Part shown: positions 6,583-17,900 of the stretch, one piece after another
How the letters are laid out: every line of letters begins with the position of its first letter
Position numbering within the stretch: position 1 is the first letter of the stretch
NCBI RefSeq assembly: GCF_012395255.1
Contig: NZ_JAAZQD010000002.1
Location: 1 to 64,000 of the forward strand
Direction of reading: 5' to 3'
Source: Oleiagrimonas citrea
GTDB lineage: Bacteria; Pseudomonadota; Gammaproteobacteria; Xanthomonadales; Rhodanobacteraceae
DNA length: 64,000 bases
Position numbers and translations under genes: made by a program
The notes under the pieces: model-generated
What the model saw: only the letters and a program-made list of their open reading frames with translations
The model's database searches: none
Told to the model about the DNA's origin: nothing

Positions 6583-8694
6583 ATGCGCGGGCAACAACAT
6601 GGCCGGAATCTGGCGGCGATGCTGGGCTGGCGAGTGCGCCGCTGGCGGCAGACGCTGCAGCGCCTGCGCCTGAGTCTGGGCCAGCGCGGCTGGCACGGCA
6701 CGGTGGCGCGTATCGCGCAGGAATTCCGCCGCCGCCCCGAACGCGACGACACGCTGCCCATCGCGCCGCTGGACACGCCGTTCGCGCCATTCGCGCTGCC
6801 CGTGGACGCCACGGCGCCCCGCGTCTCGGTCGTCATTCCGGTGCACGGCAAGTGCGCGCATACCGTGGCCTGTCTGCGCTCGCTCGCCCGCCATGGCGCG
6901 GAGGCGCCCTTCGAGGTGATCGTCGTCGACGATGCCTCACCCGACGACACCGCGTCGATCCTGCCGCAGATCGACGGCCTTCGCATCGTCACGCACGCCC
7001 AGAACAAGGGCTTTGTCGACAGCTGCAACGACGGTGCCGAGGCCGCGCGCGGCGATTTTCTGCTGTTCCTGAACAACGACACCCAGGTCACGCCCGGCTG
7101 GCTCGACGCGATGCTGGCGTGCATGCGCGAAGAACCCGACTGCGGCATCGTCGGCAGCCGGCTGGTCTACCCGGATGGCCGCCTGCAGGAAGCCGGCGGA
7201 CTGGTCTTCGCCGATGGCAGCTGCCACAACATCGGTCGTTTCGAATCCCGCGACGATCCGCGCTTCCGTTACCGGCGCGAAGTCGACTATGTGTCCGGCG
7301 CCAGCCTGCTGATTCCGCGCGCCCTGTTCACGCAGGTCGGCGGATTCGCACGCGACTACGCGCCGGCCTACTACGAAGACACCGACCTGGCCTTCGCGGT
7401 ACGCGCGGCCGGTCGGCGTGTCGTATACGAACCGGCCAGCCTGGTAGTGCATTTCGAGGGTGTGACTGCGGGCACGGACACCGAGAGCGGCATCAAGCGT
7501 TATCAGGTGCGCAACCGCGAACGATTCGTGCAACGCCATCGCGAGGCGCTGCAGGATTTCCCGACCGCGCATACGCGTGTCGATGCGGCCCTGCGCCGTT
7601 ACGCGCGCGGTCGAATGCTCGTCATCGACGCCATGACGCCCGACCCTGCGCGCGATTCCGGCTCATTGCGACTCACGGCCGTATTCGGACTTTTACACAC
7701 GATGGGCTGGCAGACGCTCTTCGCCCCGGACGATGGTCACGCTGCCGCGGACCGGATCGATGCGCTGGGCGCGCTGGGGGTACAGGTGCTGTGCCGCCCC
7801 TGGGTGCGCCACCTGCCCGAATGGCTGCAGCGCCATGGCGCAGAACTCGACGCAATCATGCTGTGTCGCGCCGGAACCGCAGCCACCTATCTGCCGTTGC
7901 TGCGCCGCGTCGCCCCGCAGGCGAAGGTACTGTTCGATACCGTCGACCTGCATTTCCTGCGCGAGGAACGTGCGGCAGCGGTGGCCGGCAGCGCTGGACT
8001 CCAACGTCAGGCCGAAGCCTCCCGCCGCAGGGAACTGGGCCTGATCGCATCCAGCGACGTGACCTTCGTGGTCAGCCCCGTCGAGCGTGCCCTGCTGGCT
8101 GAAGCCGCGCCGGAGGCACACGTCGAGCTGCTCTCCAACATTCACGACGTGCATGGCCGCCGCAGCGATTTCGCCGCGCGACGAGACCTTGTGTTCCTTG
8201 GCGGCTTCGGCCATCTGCCCAACGCCGACGCAGTGCGCTGGTTCGTGCGTGAGATCCTGCCTCGCCTGCAACGGCACAATCCCGCTCTGCACCTGCATGT
8301 GCTGGGCGATGCACCCGAGGATGCGCGTCGCGAACTTTCCGGTCCGCAGGTCACCTTGCATGGTCGCGTCGACAATCTTTCGCCCTTCATGGACCGATGC
8401 CGACTGTCGATCGCGCCCCTGCGGTTCGGCGCCGGGGTCAAGGGCAAAGTGAACATGGCGATGAGCTATGGACTTCCGGTCGTCGCCACGCCCATTGCCG
8501 CCGAGGGCATGCAACTACGCGACGGTGTCGATGTATCCATCGCCGAGGATGCCGAAGCTTTCGCCGCGGCCGTGCTGGCGCTCTACGATGACGAAGCGCT
8601 GTGGCTGCGCCTGTCCGATGGCGGACTCGAAAATGTGCGCCGGCATTTCTCACCCGAGGCCGCCGCCGAAACGCTGCGCCGCGTGCTGAACTGA
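6583..8694 (+). CDS. Two-domain glycosyltransferase (GT2 followed by GT4-like)
   Basis: The protein is about 703 residues long. A GT2 (GT-A fold) domain spans about 78-310: RVSVVIPVHG, nucleotide-binding VVDDASPDD, metal-binding NNDTQ and acceptor-site YYEDTDLAF. A C-terminal GT4/GT-B-like domain (about 360-700) has LVFLGGFGHLPNADAV and PLRFGAGVKGKVNMAMSYG. Such fusions build surface polysaccharides. ATG 6583 is chosen because GGAGAGG stands just before it. It is divergent from mrcB and upstream of rsmE; the sugar substrate cannot be predicted. Confidence 0.85.
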   Translation: MRGQQHGRNLAAMLGWRVRRWRQTLQRLRLSLGQRGWHGTVARIAQEFRRRPERDDTLPIAPLDTPFAPFALPVDATAPRVSVVIPVHGKCAHTVACLRSLARHGAEAPFEVIVVDDASPDDTASILPQIDGLRIVTHAQNKGFVDSCNDGAEAARGDFLLFLNNDTQVTPGWLDAMLACMREEPDCGIVGSRLVYPDGRLQEAGGLVFADGSCHNIGRFESRDDPRFRYRREVDYVSGASLLIPRALFTQVGGFARDYAPAYYEDTDLAFAVRAAGRRVVYEPASLVVHFEGVTAGTDTESGIKRYQVRNRERFVQRHREALQDFPTAHTRVDAALRRYARGRMLVIDAMTPDPARDSGSLRLTAVFGLLHTMGWQTLFAPDDGHAAADRIDALGALGVQVLCRPWVRHLPEWLQRHGAELDAIMLCRAGTAATYLPLLRRVAPQAKVLFDTVDLHFLREERAAAVAGSAGLQRQAEASRRRELGLIASSDVTFVVSPVERALLAEAAPEAHVELLSNIHDVHGRRSDFAARRDLVFLGGFGHLPNADAVRWFVREILPRLQRHNPALHLHVLGDAPEDARRELSGPQVTLHGRVDNLSPFMDRCRLSIAPLRFGAGVKGKVNMAMSYGLPVVATPIAAEGMQLRDGVDVSIAEDAEAFAAAVLALYDDEALWLRLSDGGLENVRRHFSPEAAAETLRRVLN

Positions 8695-8757
8695 CGCCCG
8701 CTTTTCCCGGTGCGTCAAACGCGCTAGCTTAGCCCGACCACTCGTTCCGTCTTCGCC

Positions 8758-9492
8758 ATGCGACGCATACGCCTACATGTCGACATACCGCTGACCGTCA
8801 GCGAAAGCCTCGCGCTTCCCGACGGCGCCGCCGAGCACGCCGTGCGCGTGCTGCGCATGCGCGACGGCGATGCCGTGACCCTGTTCAACGGCGACGGGCA
8901 CGACTACGAAGGCGTACTGGAAAACGTCGGCAAGCGCACCGCCGATGTGCGGGTACATGCAGCCCACCCGATCGCCAACGAGGCGCCGCTCCCGCTGACT
9001 CTTGCCCAGGCTATCGCGCGCGGCGAGAAGATGGATTGGGTCGTGCAGAAGGCGACCGAACTGGGTGTCACGAATATCGTGCCGTTGCATACCGAGCGCA
9101 GCGAGGTGCGCCTGGACGAGCGCCGGGCCGCGAAGCGCCTTTCGCATTGGCAGTCTGTCGCGGTCAGCGCCTGCGAACAGTCCGGCCGCGCACGGCTACC
9201 GCACATCGCACCCGCGCAATCGCTGACGCAATGGCTGGCATCGCTGTCCGATGTCGCCGCACTGCGGCTGGCGCTGCTGCCCGAACGCGGGCGGCGTGCT
9301 CGTGATCTGGAGCCCCCCGGCGCTGGAGCGATACTGGCCGTCGGCCCGGAAGGCGGCTGGGGCGAGCGTGACCTGGAGGCACTGCGCAGCGCTGGATTCC
9401 AGGCATTGCAACTGGGGCCGCGCGTTCTGCGCACGGAAACGGCCGGCCTAGTCGGCCTGACGGCCTTGCAGGCGCACTTCGGCGATCTGTAG
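8758..9492 (+). CDS. rsmE: 16S rRNA (uracil-1498-N3)-methyltransferase RsmE
   Basis: This SPOUT-class enzyme methylates U1498 of 16S rRNA using S-adenosylmethionine. An N-terminal PUA-like domain (HAVRVLRMRDGDAVTLFNGDG) precedes the knotted methyltransferase domain with KMDWVVQKATELGV, SACEQSGR, LAVGPEGGW and LGPRVLRTETA, all signature blocks. The length of 244 residues is standard. It is convergent with chpC, and a strong hairpin separates the two genes. Confidence 0.95.
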   Translation: MRRIRLHVDIPLTVSESLALPDGAAEHAVRVLRMRDGDAVTLFNGDGHDYEGVLENVGKRTADVRVHAAHPIANEAPLPLTLAQAIARGEKMDWVVQKATELGVTNIVPLHTERSEVRLDERRAAKRLSHWQSVAVSACEQSGRARLPHIAPAQSLTQWLASLSDVAALRLALLPERGRRARDLEPPGAGAILAVGPEGGWGERDLEALRSAGFQALQLGPRVLRTETAGLVGLTALQAHFGDL

Positions 9493-9494
9493 GG

Positions 9495-9522
9495 CATCCG
9501 CGCGGCTGCGCCCGCGCGGATG
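9495..9522. terminator. Convergent hairpin between rsmE and chpC
   Basis: CATCCGCGCGG and CCGCGCGGATG form a perfect 11-bp stem with a 6-base loop, in the 32 bases between two converging genes. There is no T-run on either side, so it is an imperfect intrinsic terminator. It may instead protect 3' ends or act with Rho. Confidence 0.5.
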
Positions 9523-9524
9523 GA

Positions 9525-9998
9525 TCACTCGTCGGCTTCGAGCGCTTCGGCGATCGTGCGCTCAATCGACTCCAGATCGGGAATGAAGGCTTCGTCGTCG
9601 CGCACCATGACCTGGGTGCTGATGCCCTCGGGCAAGGTGTCCGGATCGCCCGTTGGCACAATGACGTCGTCACTGAGCGCGGTCAGACGGGGAAAGCCCT
9701 GTGTGACCATGGCGAAGAACGGCATACGCGGGTTTCCACCCAACGCCTTGATGATGGCCACGCGCGAGTTCAGCGCGCCCTCGGTCTCCGGCCAACCGAC
9801 CAGACCCGGGAACGACACCAGCGGCACGCGCCAGCCGCGCCAGCTGACGCGTCCAAGCAGCCAGTCGGGCGTATTCTCCACCGCGTCCGGAGTGGACATG
9901 GTGATGACCTCGCTGACGCTGGCGTTGGGCAACAGCAGTCGGCCACCGCGGACGGTGATCAGAACGCCCCGGATTTCGCGTGGCAGCGCTTGATTCAT
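9525..9998 (-). CDS. chpC: ChpC, CheW-like adaptor of the Pil-Chp system
   Basis: The 157-residue CheW-like protein (GVLITVRGGRLLLPNASVSE, SWRGWRVPLVSF) is the last gene of the operon. It is expected to link a chemoreceptor to the ChpA kinase. The ATG at 9998 has GAGGAATTG upstream and overlaps the chpB stop (ATGA). The C-terminus has an acidic tail (IERTIAEALEADE). The name rests on its position after chpB in conserved order. Confidence 0.82.
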   Translation of the reverse strand: MNQALPREIRGVLITVRGGRLLLPNASVSEVITMSTPDAVENTPDWLLGRVSWRGWRVPLVSFPGLVGWPETEGALNSRVAIIKALGGNPRMPFFAMVTQGFPRLTALSDDVIVPTGDPDTLPEGISTQVMVRDDEAFIPDLESIERTIAEALEADE

Positions 9999-11950
9999 GA
10001 CAATTCCTCGAGCAGTCGTGCAGCCAGCCCGGCAGGCGTGCCGGTGTATTCCGCCAGCTGCTCTTCGCAAATGACCGAAACCATGGTGTTGTCGTTGCAA
10101 TCGGCCGGGTCCAGCGCCCACACGTGGCCGCCGCAATCATTGATGGCCTGCGCGCCGGCCAGCGCGTCGATGGCGTCGCCGGCAAGAACCACCGCCCATG
10201 CATCGGCGCCCATTTCCTGGGCCACCAGGGTCATGCTGAGATCGATCGACGGGTTGGCCAGCGGTTGATCGGCGGTATCGAGCAACTGCAGGCGCCCATG
10301 CCGCTCCAACGCAGCTTGCTTGCCAGCCGGCACCAGCAGCAGTTCACCGTGGCGCACCTTGCTGACACTGTCGGGCACGCGCACCTTCAGGAACGGACTG
10401 ACGCCATCGAGTTCGCTCGCCAGCGCATGCAGATCGTCACCCGCCAGCTGATGCACGACGCCGATCAGCGCCGCCTCCGGCATGCGATTCAGCGCCACGA
10501 CGAATTCGCGCAGGCTTTCGCGCGCCTCCGGGCTGCTGCCTGCAGCGAGCACCACGGCGCGACGAAGGTCTCCACCCTGCGAATCCAGCATCATCTCGTG
10601 CCCGCTGGTTTCGGCCATCTTCGGCGCGATGGCCTGCTCGATCGGTTCCAGTTCGAGGCTGAAACGTGGCTCGAAGTCCGCTACTCCCTCGCTCGAATTC
10701 GACTCCAATTCCGGCGCCAGATAATCCGACGCCGACATTTTCTCGATACCGAACTCTGACGGATCGACCGTGTCCGTCTTGCCGGACGGCGACGCGGCGG
10801 AAGGCGTCGCGGATGTGTCCATGTCGAAGTCGACCAGATCCCAGTCCGGCGCCTTCGGCGGCTCGACCCGGGAGGCTTCGACCGACACGGTTTCCGATGA
10901 GGGATGATCGTCCAGATCGAGCAGCGTATAGGGGCTGCCCTTTTCCTGGACATGACGGTCCTCGACGACAATGTCCTTCGGCGCATCGCGCTCAGTCGGA
11001 GGCATGGACGCGTCCTCACCCGCCACGGAACCCGCATCGTCTTCCGGCGCTGCGGAGACATCCCCCAGCTCGGCCGGATCGAACGAAGGTGCCGGCGCTT
11101 CCTCACTCGCCGCCATCGCCTCGTCGAATACACGCAACGCATCCTCGAGACCGTCGTCCACGCTGACATCGAAGTCCACGCCGCCGCTCATGTCCACGGT
11201 CTCGGTCACGCCGGACTCCGCGCCGGCATCCGGCGTCTCGACATCGTCCGCCGAAGTCCTCGCAGCGGGCTGGGCGTCGGGAATCGCCTGGATGGCCTCC
11301 AGATCCGCCTGACTGACGTCCTCCTCGTCCAGTTGCAGGTGGATACCGGACTGTGGCGTGGCAACGCTGCCGGATTCGCCGTCGGGCTGACCCAGCAGAT
11401 CGCCATCCTCGGCCAACAGGGCTTCGAGTTCGGCAGTCAATGCTTCGGAATCGGCTTCACTGGGCGCTTCCGACACGGCGGCCTCATCACGGAGCTCGTC
11501 ATCGGCCGGCGGCGCCTCGGGCATGGCTTCATCGGGCAACAGCATCTCGGTCGGATGCGCCTCGATCGTCCGTGCCTCGGCCGGACGCGGCGGATCGACG
11601 TCGTGCGCGTTCAGCAGCTTGGCGGCGAGATGACGCGCCCAGCGCGCCTGATCCCAGCCGGACAGCCCGCTGGAGGTCTCGGCCTCGTTGAACACGATGC
11701 GCTGGCGGTCCTCGTCGAAGATCTCGTACAGCGCATCCAAATGCTCTTCCACTGCAGCATCGAGATTGACCACGACGACTTCGGCACCCTTGCCGGCCAG
11801 ATCCTCGCGCGTCGCCTTCGTCGCCGGCCCTTCGTGCACGATCCGCGCACCAGCATTCCTCAGCGCTTCACGCAGGTGTGCGCTGAGGTCGGCATCCTCG
11901 AACAGGAGGGCGACGCCCGGGCCGCTGGTCGCGGAGTTCGTATCGCTCAT
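9995..11950 (-). CDS. chpB: ChpB-like CheB methylesterase with a very long acidic linker
   Basis: The 651 residues fall into three parts: a degenerate receiver-like domain (1-100), an Asp/Glu/Ala/Pro-rich low-complexity linker (about 110-430), and a CheB-type esterase domain (about 440-651). CheB removes methyl groups from chemoreceptors. The Ser, His and Asp of the triad can be placed at AAGSSPEA (~470), VVHQLAG (~499) and LAGDAID (~593), but the glycine-rich GMGxDG loop is eroded to GDAIDALAG. The length is nearly twice a normal CheB. No CheR/PilK gene is in the window. Confidence 0.75.
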   Translation of the reverse strand: MSDTNSATSGPGVALLFEDADLSAHLREALRNAGARIVHEGPATKATREDLAGKGAEVVVVNLDAAVEEHLDALYEIFDEDRQRIVFNEAETSSGLSGWDQARWARHLAAKLLNAHDVDPPRPAEARTIEAHPTEMLLPDEAMPEAPPADDELRDEAAVSEAPSEADSEALTAELEALLAEDGDLLGQPDGESGSVATPQSGIHLQLDEEDVSQADLEAIQAIPDAQPAARTSADDVETPDAGAESGVTETVDMSGGVDFDVSVDDGLEDALRVFDEAMAASEEAPAPSFDPAELGDVSAAPEDDAGSVAGEDASMPPTERDAPKDIVVEDRHVQEKGSPYTLLDLDDHPSSETVSVEASRVEPPKAPDWDLVDFDMDTSATPSAASPSGKTDTVDPSEFGIEKMSASDYLAPELESNSSEGVADFEPRFSLELEPIEQAIAPKMAETSGHEMMLDSQGGDLRRAVVLAAGSSPEARESLREFVVALNRMPEAALIGVVHQLAGDDLHALASELDGVSPFLKVRVPDSVSKVRHGELLLVPAGKQAALERHGRLQLLDTADQPLANPSIDLSMTLVAQEMGADAWAVVLAGDAIDALAGAQAINDCGGHVWALDPADCNDNTMVSVICEEQLAEYTGTPAGLAARLLEELS

Positions 11951-11957
11951 GCCGGTC

Positions 11958-14900
11958 TCACTCAGTGGATTCGCCGAGCAGTTCGCGAATGTTCGCGATC
12001 AGATCGGCTTCCTGGTAAGGCTTGCCCAGGTAGCGCTCGACGCCGATGTCCAGCGCACGCTGGCGATGCTTCTCGCCGGTGCGCGACGTGATCATGATGA
12101 TCGGCACGCCCTGCAAGCGCGCATCATTCTTCATGTACGTCGCCAACTCGTAACCGTCCATGCGCGGCATCTCGATATCGAGCAACATCACGTCCGGCAC
12201 GCGCTCCTGCAGTTTTTCGACCGCATCCATGCCGTCCTTCGCCGTGGTGACCTCGTAGTCGTGGCGCTCCAGGATGCGTCCGCTGACCTTGCGCATGGTG
12301 ATCGAGTCGTCGACTACCATGACCAGCGGATGCTCGCGCTGCTCGGACTGCGCCGTGGGCAGCTGCGCCTGGATCGTCTCCTCGTCCTGGTCCTCGGCGT
12401 GCTGCTTGAGCGCCACGCCGTGACGCACCAGCGGCGCCAGATCCAGAATCATCACGACCGAACCGTCACCCATGATGGTGGCACCGAAGATGCCCGGGAC
12501 CGAGCTGATCTGCGGACCGACCGATTTCACCACGATTTCGCGCGAGCCGATCACGCTGTCGATGCGCACGGCGGCACGCAGGTCGCCGCTTCGCGCCAGC
12601 AGCAGCGGCGGCTGCATGTCGTCGCCGATGTGGCCGGCCGGCACATCCAGCAGCTGCGCCAGATCGTGGATGCCGTAGTCCTCGCCCGCATAAGTGAAGG
12701 TCGGGTTCTCTTCGCTCAGACGGCGCTTCAGTTCCTCGCGGCTGATGCGCGCCACGCCCTGCACGGACGTCATCGGCAAGGCGAAGGTCAGTTCGCCGAC
12801 CTTGACCATGATGGCCTGGGTCACCGCCAGCGTGAACGGCAGGCGGATGTTGAAGGTCGTGCCCGTGCCGCGCTCCGAGTCGATGGTCAGCGTACCGCCC
12901 ATCTGCTTGATCTCGTTGGCGACCACGTCCATGCCCACGCCGCGGCCGGCCAGCTGGGTCACCGACTGCGCGGTGGAGAAGCCGCTTTCCAGGATGAACC
13001 CGAACAGGTCGCGATCGGACAGCTTGGCGTCCTCACGCAGCAGACCTCGCTCGATGGCCTTGCGGCGGATCGCATCGCGATCGATACCGGCTCCATCATC
13101 CTTCACGCGGATCAGCACCTCGGTGGAATCGCGGCTCACGTCGATGGCCACCGTGCCCTCGGCCGGCTTGCCGACCTTGGCGCGCTCGTCCGGCGACTCG
13201 ATACCGTGCGCCAGCGCGTTGCGCATCATGTGCTCGAATGGCGCCTTCATGCGCTCGAGCAGGTTGCGATCCATTTCACCGTGGGCGCCGGACACGCGCA
13301 GCTGCGCGCGCTTGCCCACTTCGGTCGATGCCTGACGCAGCGTGCGACGCAGCGTCGGCACCATGGAATCGAACGGCACCATGCGCGTGCGCATGAGGCC
13401 TTCCTGCAATTCCGAACTCACCCGCGACTGCTGCAGCAGCAACGTCTCGGACTGGCGCGTAATGTCGTCGAGCATGGTCTGCAGCGAGACCAGATCGGCC
13501 ACGGACTCGGCCAGTGCGCGCGAGTACTGCTGCAGCTGCGAGAAGCGATCCAGTTCCAGCGGATCGAAGCTGGCCTGACCGGCTTCCTCGTTCTCGCGCT
13601 GGTAACGCGCGATGATCTGCGCTTCGGTCTCGATCTCCAGCTTGCGAAGCTGGTCGCGCAGACGCGCAACGGTCTGTTCGAACTCGACCAGGTTGTAACG
13701 GTAGCTGCTGACCTGCTGTTCCAGACGCGCGCGGTAGATCGACACCTCGCCAGCGTAGTTGACCAACGAGTCGAGCAGATCGGCGCGAACGCGGATCATC
13801 TCCTGCGGCGCACGCGACAACTCCTCTTCCTCGATCAGCGGCGGCGGCTTAGGTGCCGGTGCTGGCTTCTCGTCGCGGACCGGCGTCTCGGCCGGTTCGC
13901 TCGGGGTCGTCGGCGCGGAAATTTCCTCGCTGGACGGCTTCGGAGCCTCGACCGACTCCTCGTCGCCGGTCGTGACCGTTTTTTCACCACGGGCCAGGGC
14001 CTCGAAATAGGCAATGGCGCGACTCGGCATGCCCACGGCCTGGCCACCGGCAACACGCTGCACCAGTGCATGCAGACGATCGAACCCGCGCTCGAGCGAT
14101 TCGATGGTGACGGCGTCCATGTCGACGTGTCCGGCATCGACGGCTTCCAGCAGCGTCTCCATGGCATGACCCAGGCCGCCGATTTCCTCTAGGCTGGCCA
14201 TGCGCGCACCGCCCTTCAGCGTATGCAGGTCACGCTTCAGGTCGACCACGTATTCGCGGGCCTGCGGCGCCTCACGCAACTTGGCCATGACGCTGTCGGA
14301 ATGATCGAGGATGTCGCGTCCTTCCTCGATGAAGATTTCCAGCAGGTCGGCGTCGAGGTCCGGCTTGTCCAGCGTGCCCTCGGGCTGCGGATCGTCCGGG
14401 AAGGCATAGTCCTCGGGCAGAGAACCCAGAACGGAGGCGGTCGCTGCGGCGGGTTCCGGCGTGGCCGTTTCCGCACGATCGGACTCGGACGCCTCGACAG
14501 CCGGCGTCTCATCTTCGCTGTCCTGGAAGACCAGGTCCGTTTCGGATTCCGTTTCGGATTCCGTTTCGGACTCTGCTTCGAATGCCGCTTCTTCGGGTTC
14601 TCCTTCCGGCGGCGCATCCGCTGCCGACTCGGCAGAAGCCGCAGCGTCGTCCCCTACCTCGGCGGAAATGTCGTCGATGGCGAAAGATTCGGACTCGGCC
14701 TCCGGCTCGGACTGCGCGGCTTCGCTCGCGGTTTCCTCCGCTGCGGACTCGGCGACGTGGTCACCCGGCAACGAATCCAGCTCGTCCACGGATTCCAGCG
14801 TGATCGCGTCCGTCTCGTCGAACGACAGCACATGCTCGTCTGCGGACTCGTCCGACGCTTCTTCGGCGGACGTCGCATCCGCGTCTTCCGCCGCCTCGAT

Positions 14901-17900
14901 CATGCCCGTGAAATCTTCCGCGGCGAGCGCGGATTCGATCTCGGCCTCGATGCCGCTCGTGTCGAAGACCTCCGCGGCCGATTCCTCGGTCCCGGCAGTC
15001 GTCGGTTCGCGGGCCACCTCCTCGGTGGTTTCGTCCGCAGTCTCGCCTGTGGCCCCGTCACGGGCCTCCTCCGACGTTTCGGGCGGAGCGACTTCCTCGG
15101 CGGCGCGCTCGGACGCATCGCTGGTCTCGGACAGAACTTCGTCTTCCAGATCGAGTCCGTAGACCACGTGCGCGAGGTTCGGCTCGGCCAGGGCATCGCG
15201 TAGTGCGCACAGACGCTCGACCAGGGCGTGCGTCTCCGGCAGATGCGGTTCGGATGCATCAAACTGCGCGGCAACCTGCTCGGTGACCTGCACGGCCTCG
15301 CGCATGGCATCGCAACCGTCGCGCGGCATCGGCGTTTCGCTGGCGCGCAAACGCTTCAGATAGCCTTCCAGCGGCGACAGCACCTCGGACAGCAGCGGCA
15401 CCTCGACCATGGCGATGGCGCCATGCATGGTGTGCACGGCGCGCAGCAATGGTTCATCGACGACCAGCTCGCCCTCGCCTGCCGCTTCGAGCGCCGCACG
15501 CACCGTGTCCAGGTGCTGCGCGATCTCGCTTCGGAGAATCTCCAGCAACACCGGATCCATCGGCGGCAGCGCCGGCACGGCGATGACGTCTTCGTCCGGA
15601 GCCGCTTCGTCGGTGACGTCCTCGCTCGGCGCATCGACGAAGGCGGCGGTCGGAATGTCCTCGACCTCGGCCTCCACACGCGGCACGCGGCGCTTGACGA
15701 TGCGCTTGACCCGCTCGCCCGACGGCTTCAATTCGGCCTCGACATCCAGCGACTCGCCGGCCGACAGACGGTCGGCGATGTCCATGATCTTTGACAACGG
15801 CGCGGTCGGCGCAGCCTCGCCACGCAAGGCCCCGAGCAATTGCGGCAGCGCGGTCACGGCGTGATCGACCAGCCCGACCACGGAGGCATTGGCCTGGATC
15901 GAGTTGTCGAGCACGCGGTTGAGCATGTTCTCGACCTTCCAGCTGAACTCGCCCAGCACACGCGCACCGACCAAACGTCCGGAACCCTTCAACGTATGGA
16001 AGGCGCGACGAATCGGCGTCAACTGATCCTGCGCATCGGGTTTCTGCTTCCAGTCGCCGAGACGCTGCTGCAGACCCTCGATCTCTTCCTCGACCTCTTC
16101 CAGGAAGACTTCTCGGATCTCGGCATCGATTTCATCGGCCGTCCCCTGGAAACCGGCCTCGGCTGCCAGAGGGTCGGGCGCGAAGCCGTCTTCCTCGATC
16201 TCTTCCTCGATCTCGACCCAATCCTGGCTCTCCGGCGTGCCGGTGGCTTCGGTGTCGGTCAGGTGCAGACCGGTGACGTCCACGCCCGGCGATTCTTCCT
16301 GAAGAGCTTCGCCGACCACGAGGTCATGCAGGTCTGCGCCCGGCGCGAGACTGACCGATTCGGTCAGCTCTTCACCCGGCTCGCTCTCGTCCTGCACGAT
16401 GGCGCTTTCCGGCGCATCGGTTGCCGCAACCGGCGCTTCGGTGGTCGGCGCTTCGACGATCTCCGCCTCGGGTTCGACGCTTTCTTCCGGCGCTCGCCGC
16501 GGCGGGACCGGCCAGTAACCCAGGTCGCGCAACGCCTGTTCGGCGACATCGAGGATGTGATCCAGGCCGCCCTGACGATCACGCGCGGCCTCGAGGTAAT
16601 ACTCCAGCGAAGCCAGCGCGTCGGCCAACTTGTCCATCTGTTCGGTGGTCGGTATGCGCTTCTCGATGACCAGTTCGTTGTCGATGAAGCGGCCCACGCC
16701 GTCCAGCAGCTCGCCCGGACGCGATTCGCCCAGCATGCGCATGGCGCCGGCAATCTCGCTGAGCGTGTCCGGCGTGCCCTCGAGGTGCTGGTGATCCCAC
16801 GGCGACTCGATGAATGCGACGATGGCGTCCTTGACCTTGCCCAGGCTGCCCACGGATTCGCGCATCAGCGTCCCCAGGACCTGGCGCGCCTCGCTTCGCG
16901 GCAGCATGGTCCCGACGACATCCCCTTCGTCCGCCTCGTCCTCGCCCTGGGCGCCGTCCGCACCGAGGCTCTCGATGTGGTCGTCCAGCGACGCTTCGAC
17001 GTAGAGCAGCGCGCCGGCCACATCCAGCAGCGTCTCCTCATCGGCAGGACGCGAACCGGACGCGATGTCCTGCACGATGCGGCGCTGTTCGCCGATGACA
17101 CGCCGCGGAACGTTCAGCCCCAGCATGCCGAGGGTGTCGGCCACGCGATCGAGAAGATCGGCCTGCCCGGAGAACTGCGACGGATCGCCGCCGGGCTGGC
17201 GCAGAAACAGATCCAGCGCGTCCTTGACGCGCAACAGGTCTTCCTTGATGGCCTGCGAGACCGTGTCCAGCAGGACACGGTTGTGCCCGGTCATCGAGCT
17301 GCGGGCGTGTTCGACCTCTGCCGCATCCGGCAGCAGGTGGTTGAGACCGTAGGTCTGGCCGATCGCGGCCAGGCGTTGCGATCCCGGAGTGGCGCGCGCC
17401 ACGTAATAGAGCAGCTGGCGCGCCAGTTCCACGGGATGGCCATCGGCCAGCGCCAGTTCACCTTCGTCGATGAGCACGCGGATGGCACGATCGACGCGGC
17501 CGATCAGCTGCTTGACCTCCGCCGTGTGTTCCTCGAGATGGCCTTCGATCATGCCGTCGAGCACGCCGGCAGTAATCCACCACAGACGACGACCGGCCAC
17601 ACTGTGGCACTTGCCGGCCAGCGCATCCATGGTGTCGCGCATCTGCGCCAGACTCTGCTTGCCGCCCTGGCCGCGGAACCAGGCCAGCAACGGCTGCTGG
17701 AACTGCTGACGCAACTCGGTCACAGCGCGTTTCTGCGCCTCCGGCGACATCGGCACCGGCACGCCCGGCGCCGAGGATGGCAACGGCGCATCCAAATTCG
17801 GCGTGAACAGGACGGACTCGTGCAGCGATTCCGCGCCACGACTGCTGCGCAGCTCGTTCAGCAGCGGCAGCAGCACGACGGACACGTCGCGGTGACTGCT

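Noticed and set aside
4311-7148. 945-residue open frame overlapping mrcB and the glycosyltransferase
   Set aside because: It is a shifted frame on the same strand as mrcB, with no motifs, and runs through two confidently coded genes.
11688-14192. 834-residue open frame antisense to the chpA 3' half
   Set aside because: Same reason; the real kinase and receiver motifs are on the minus strand.
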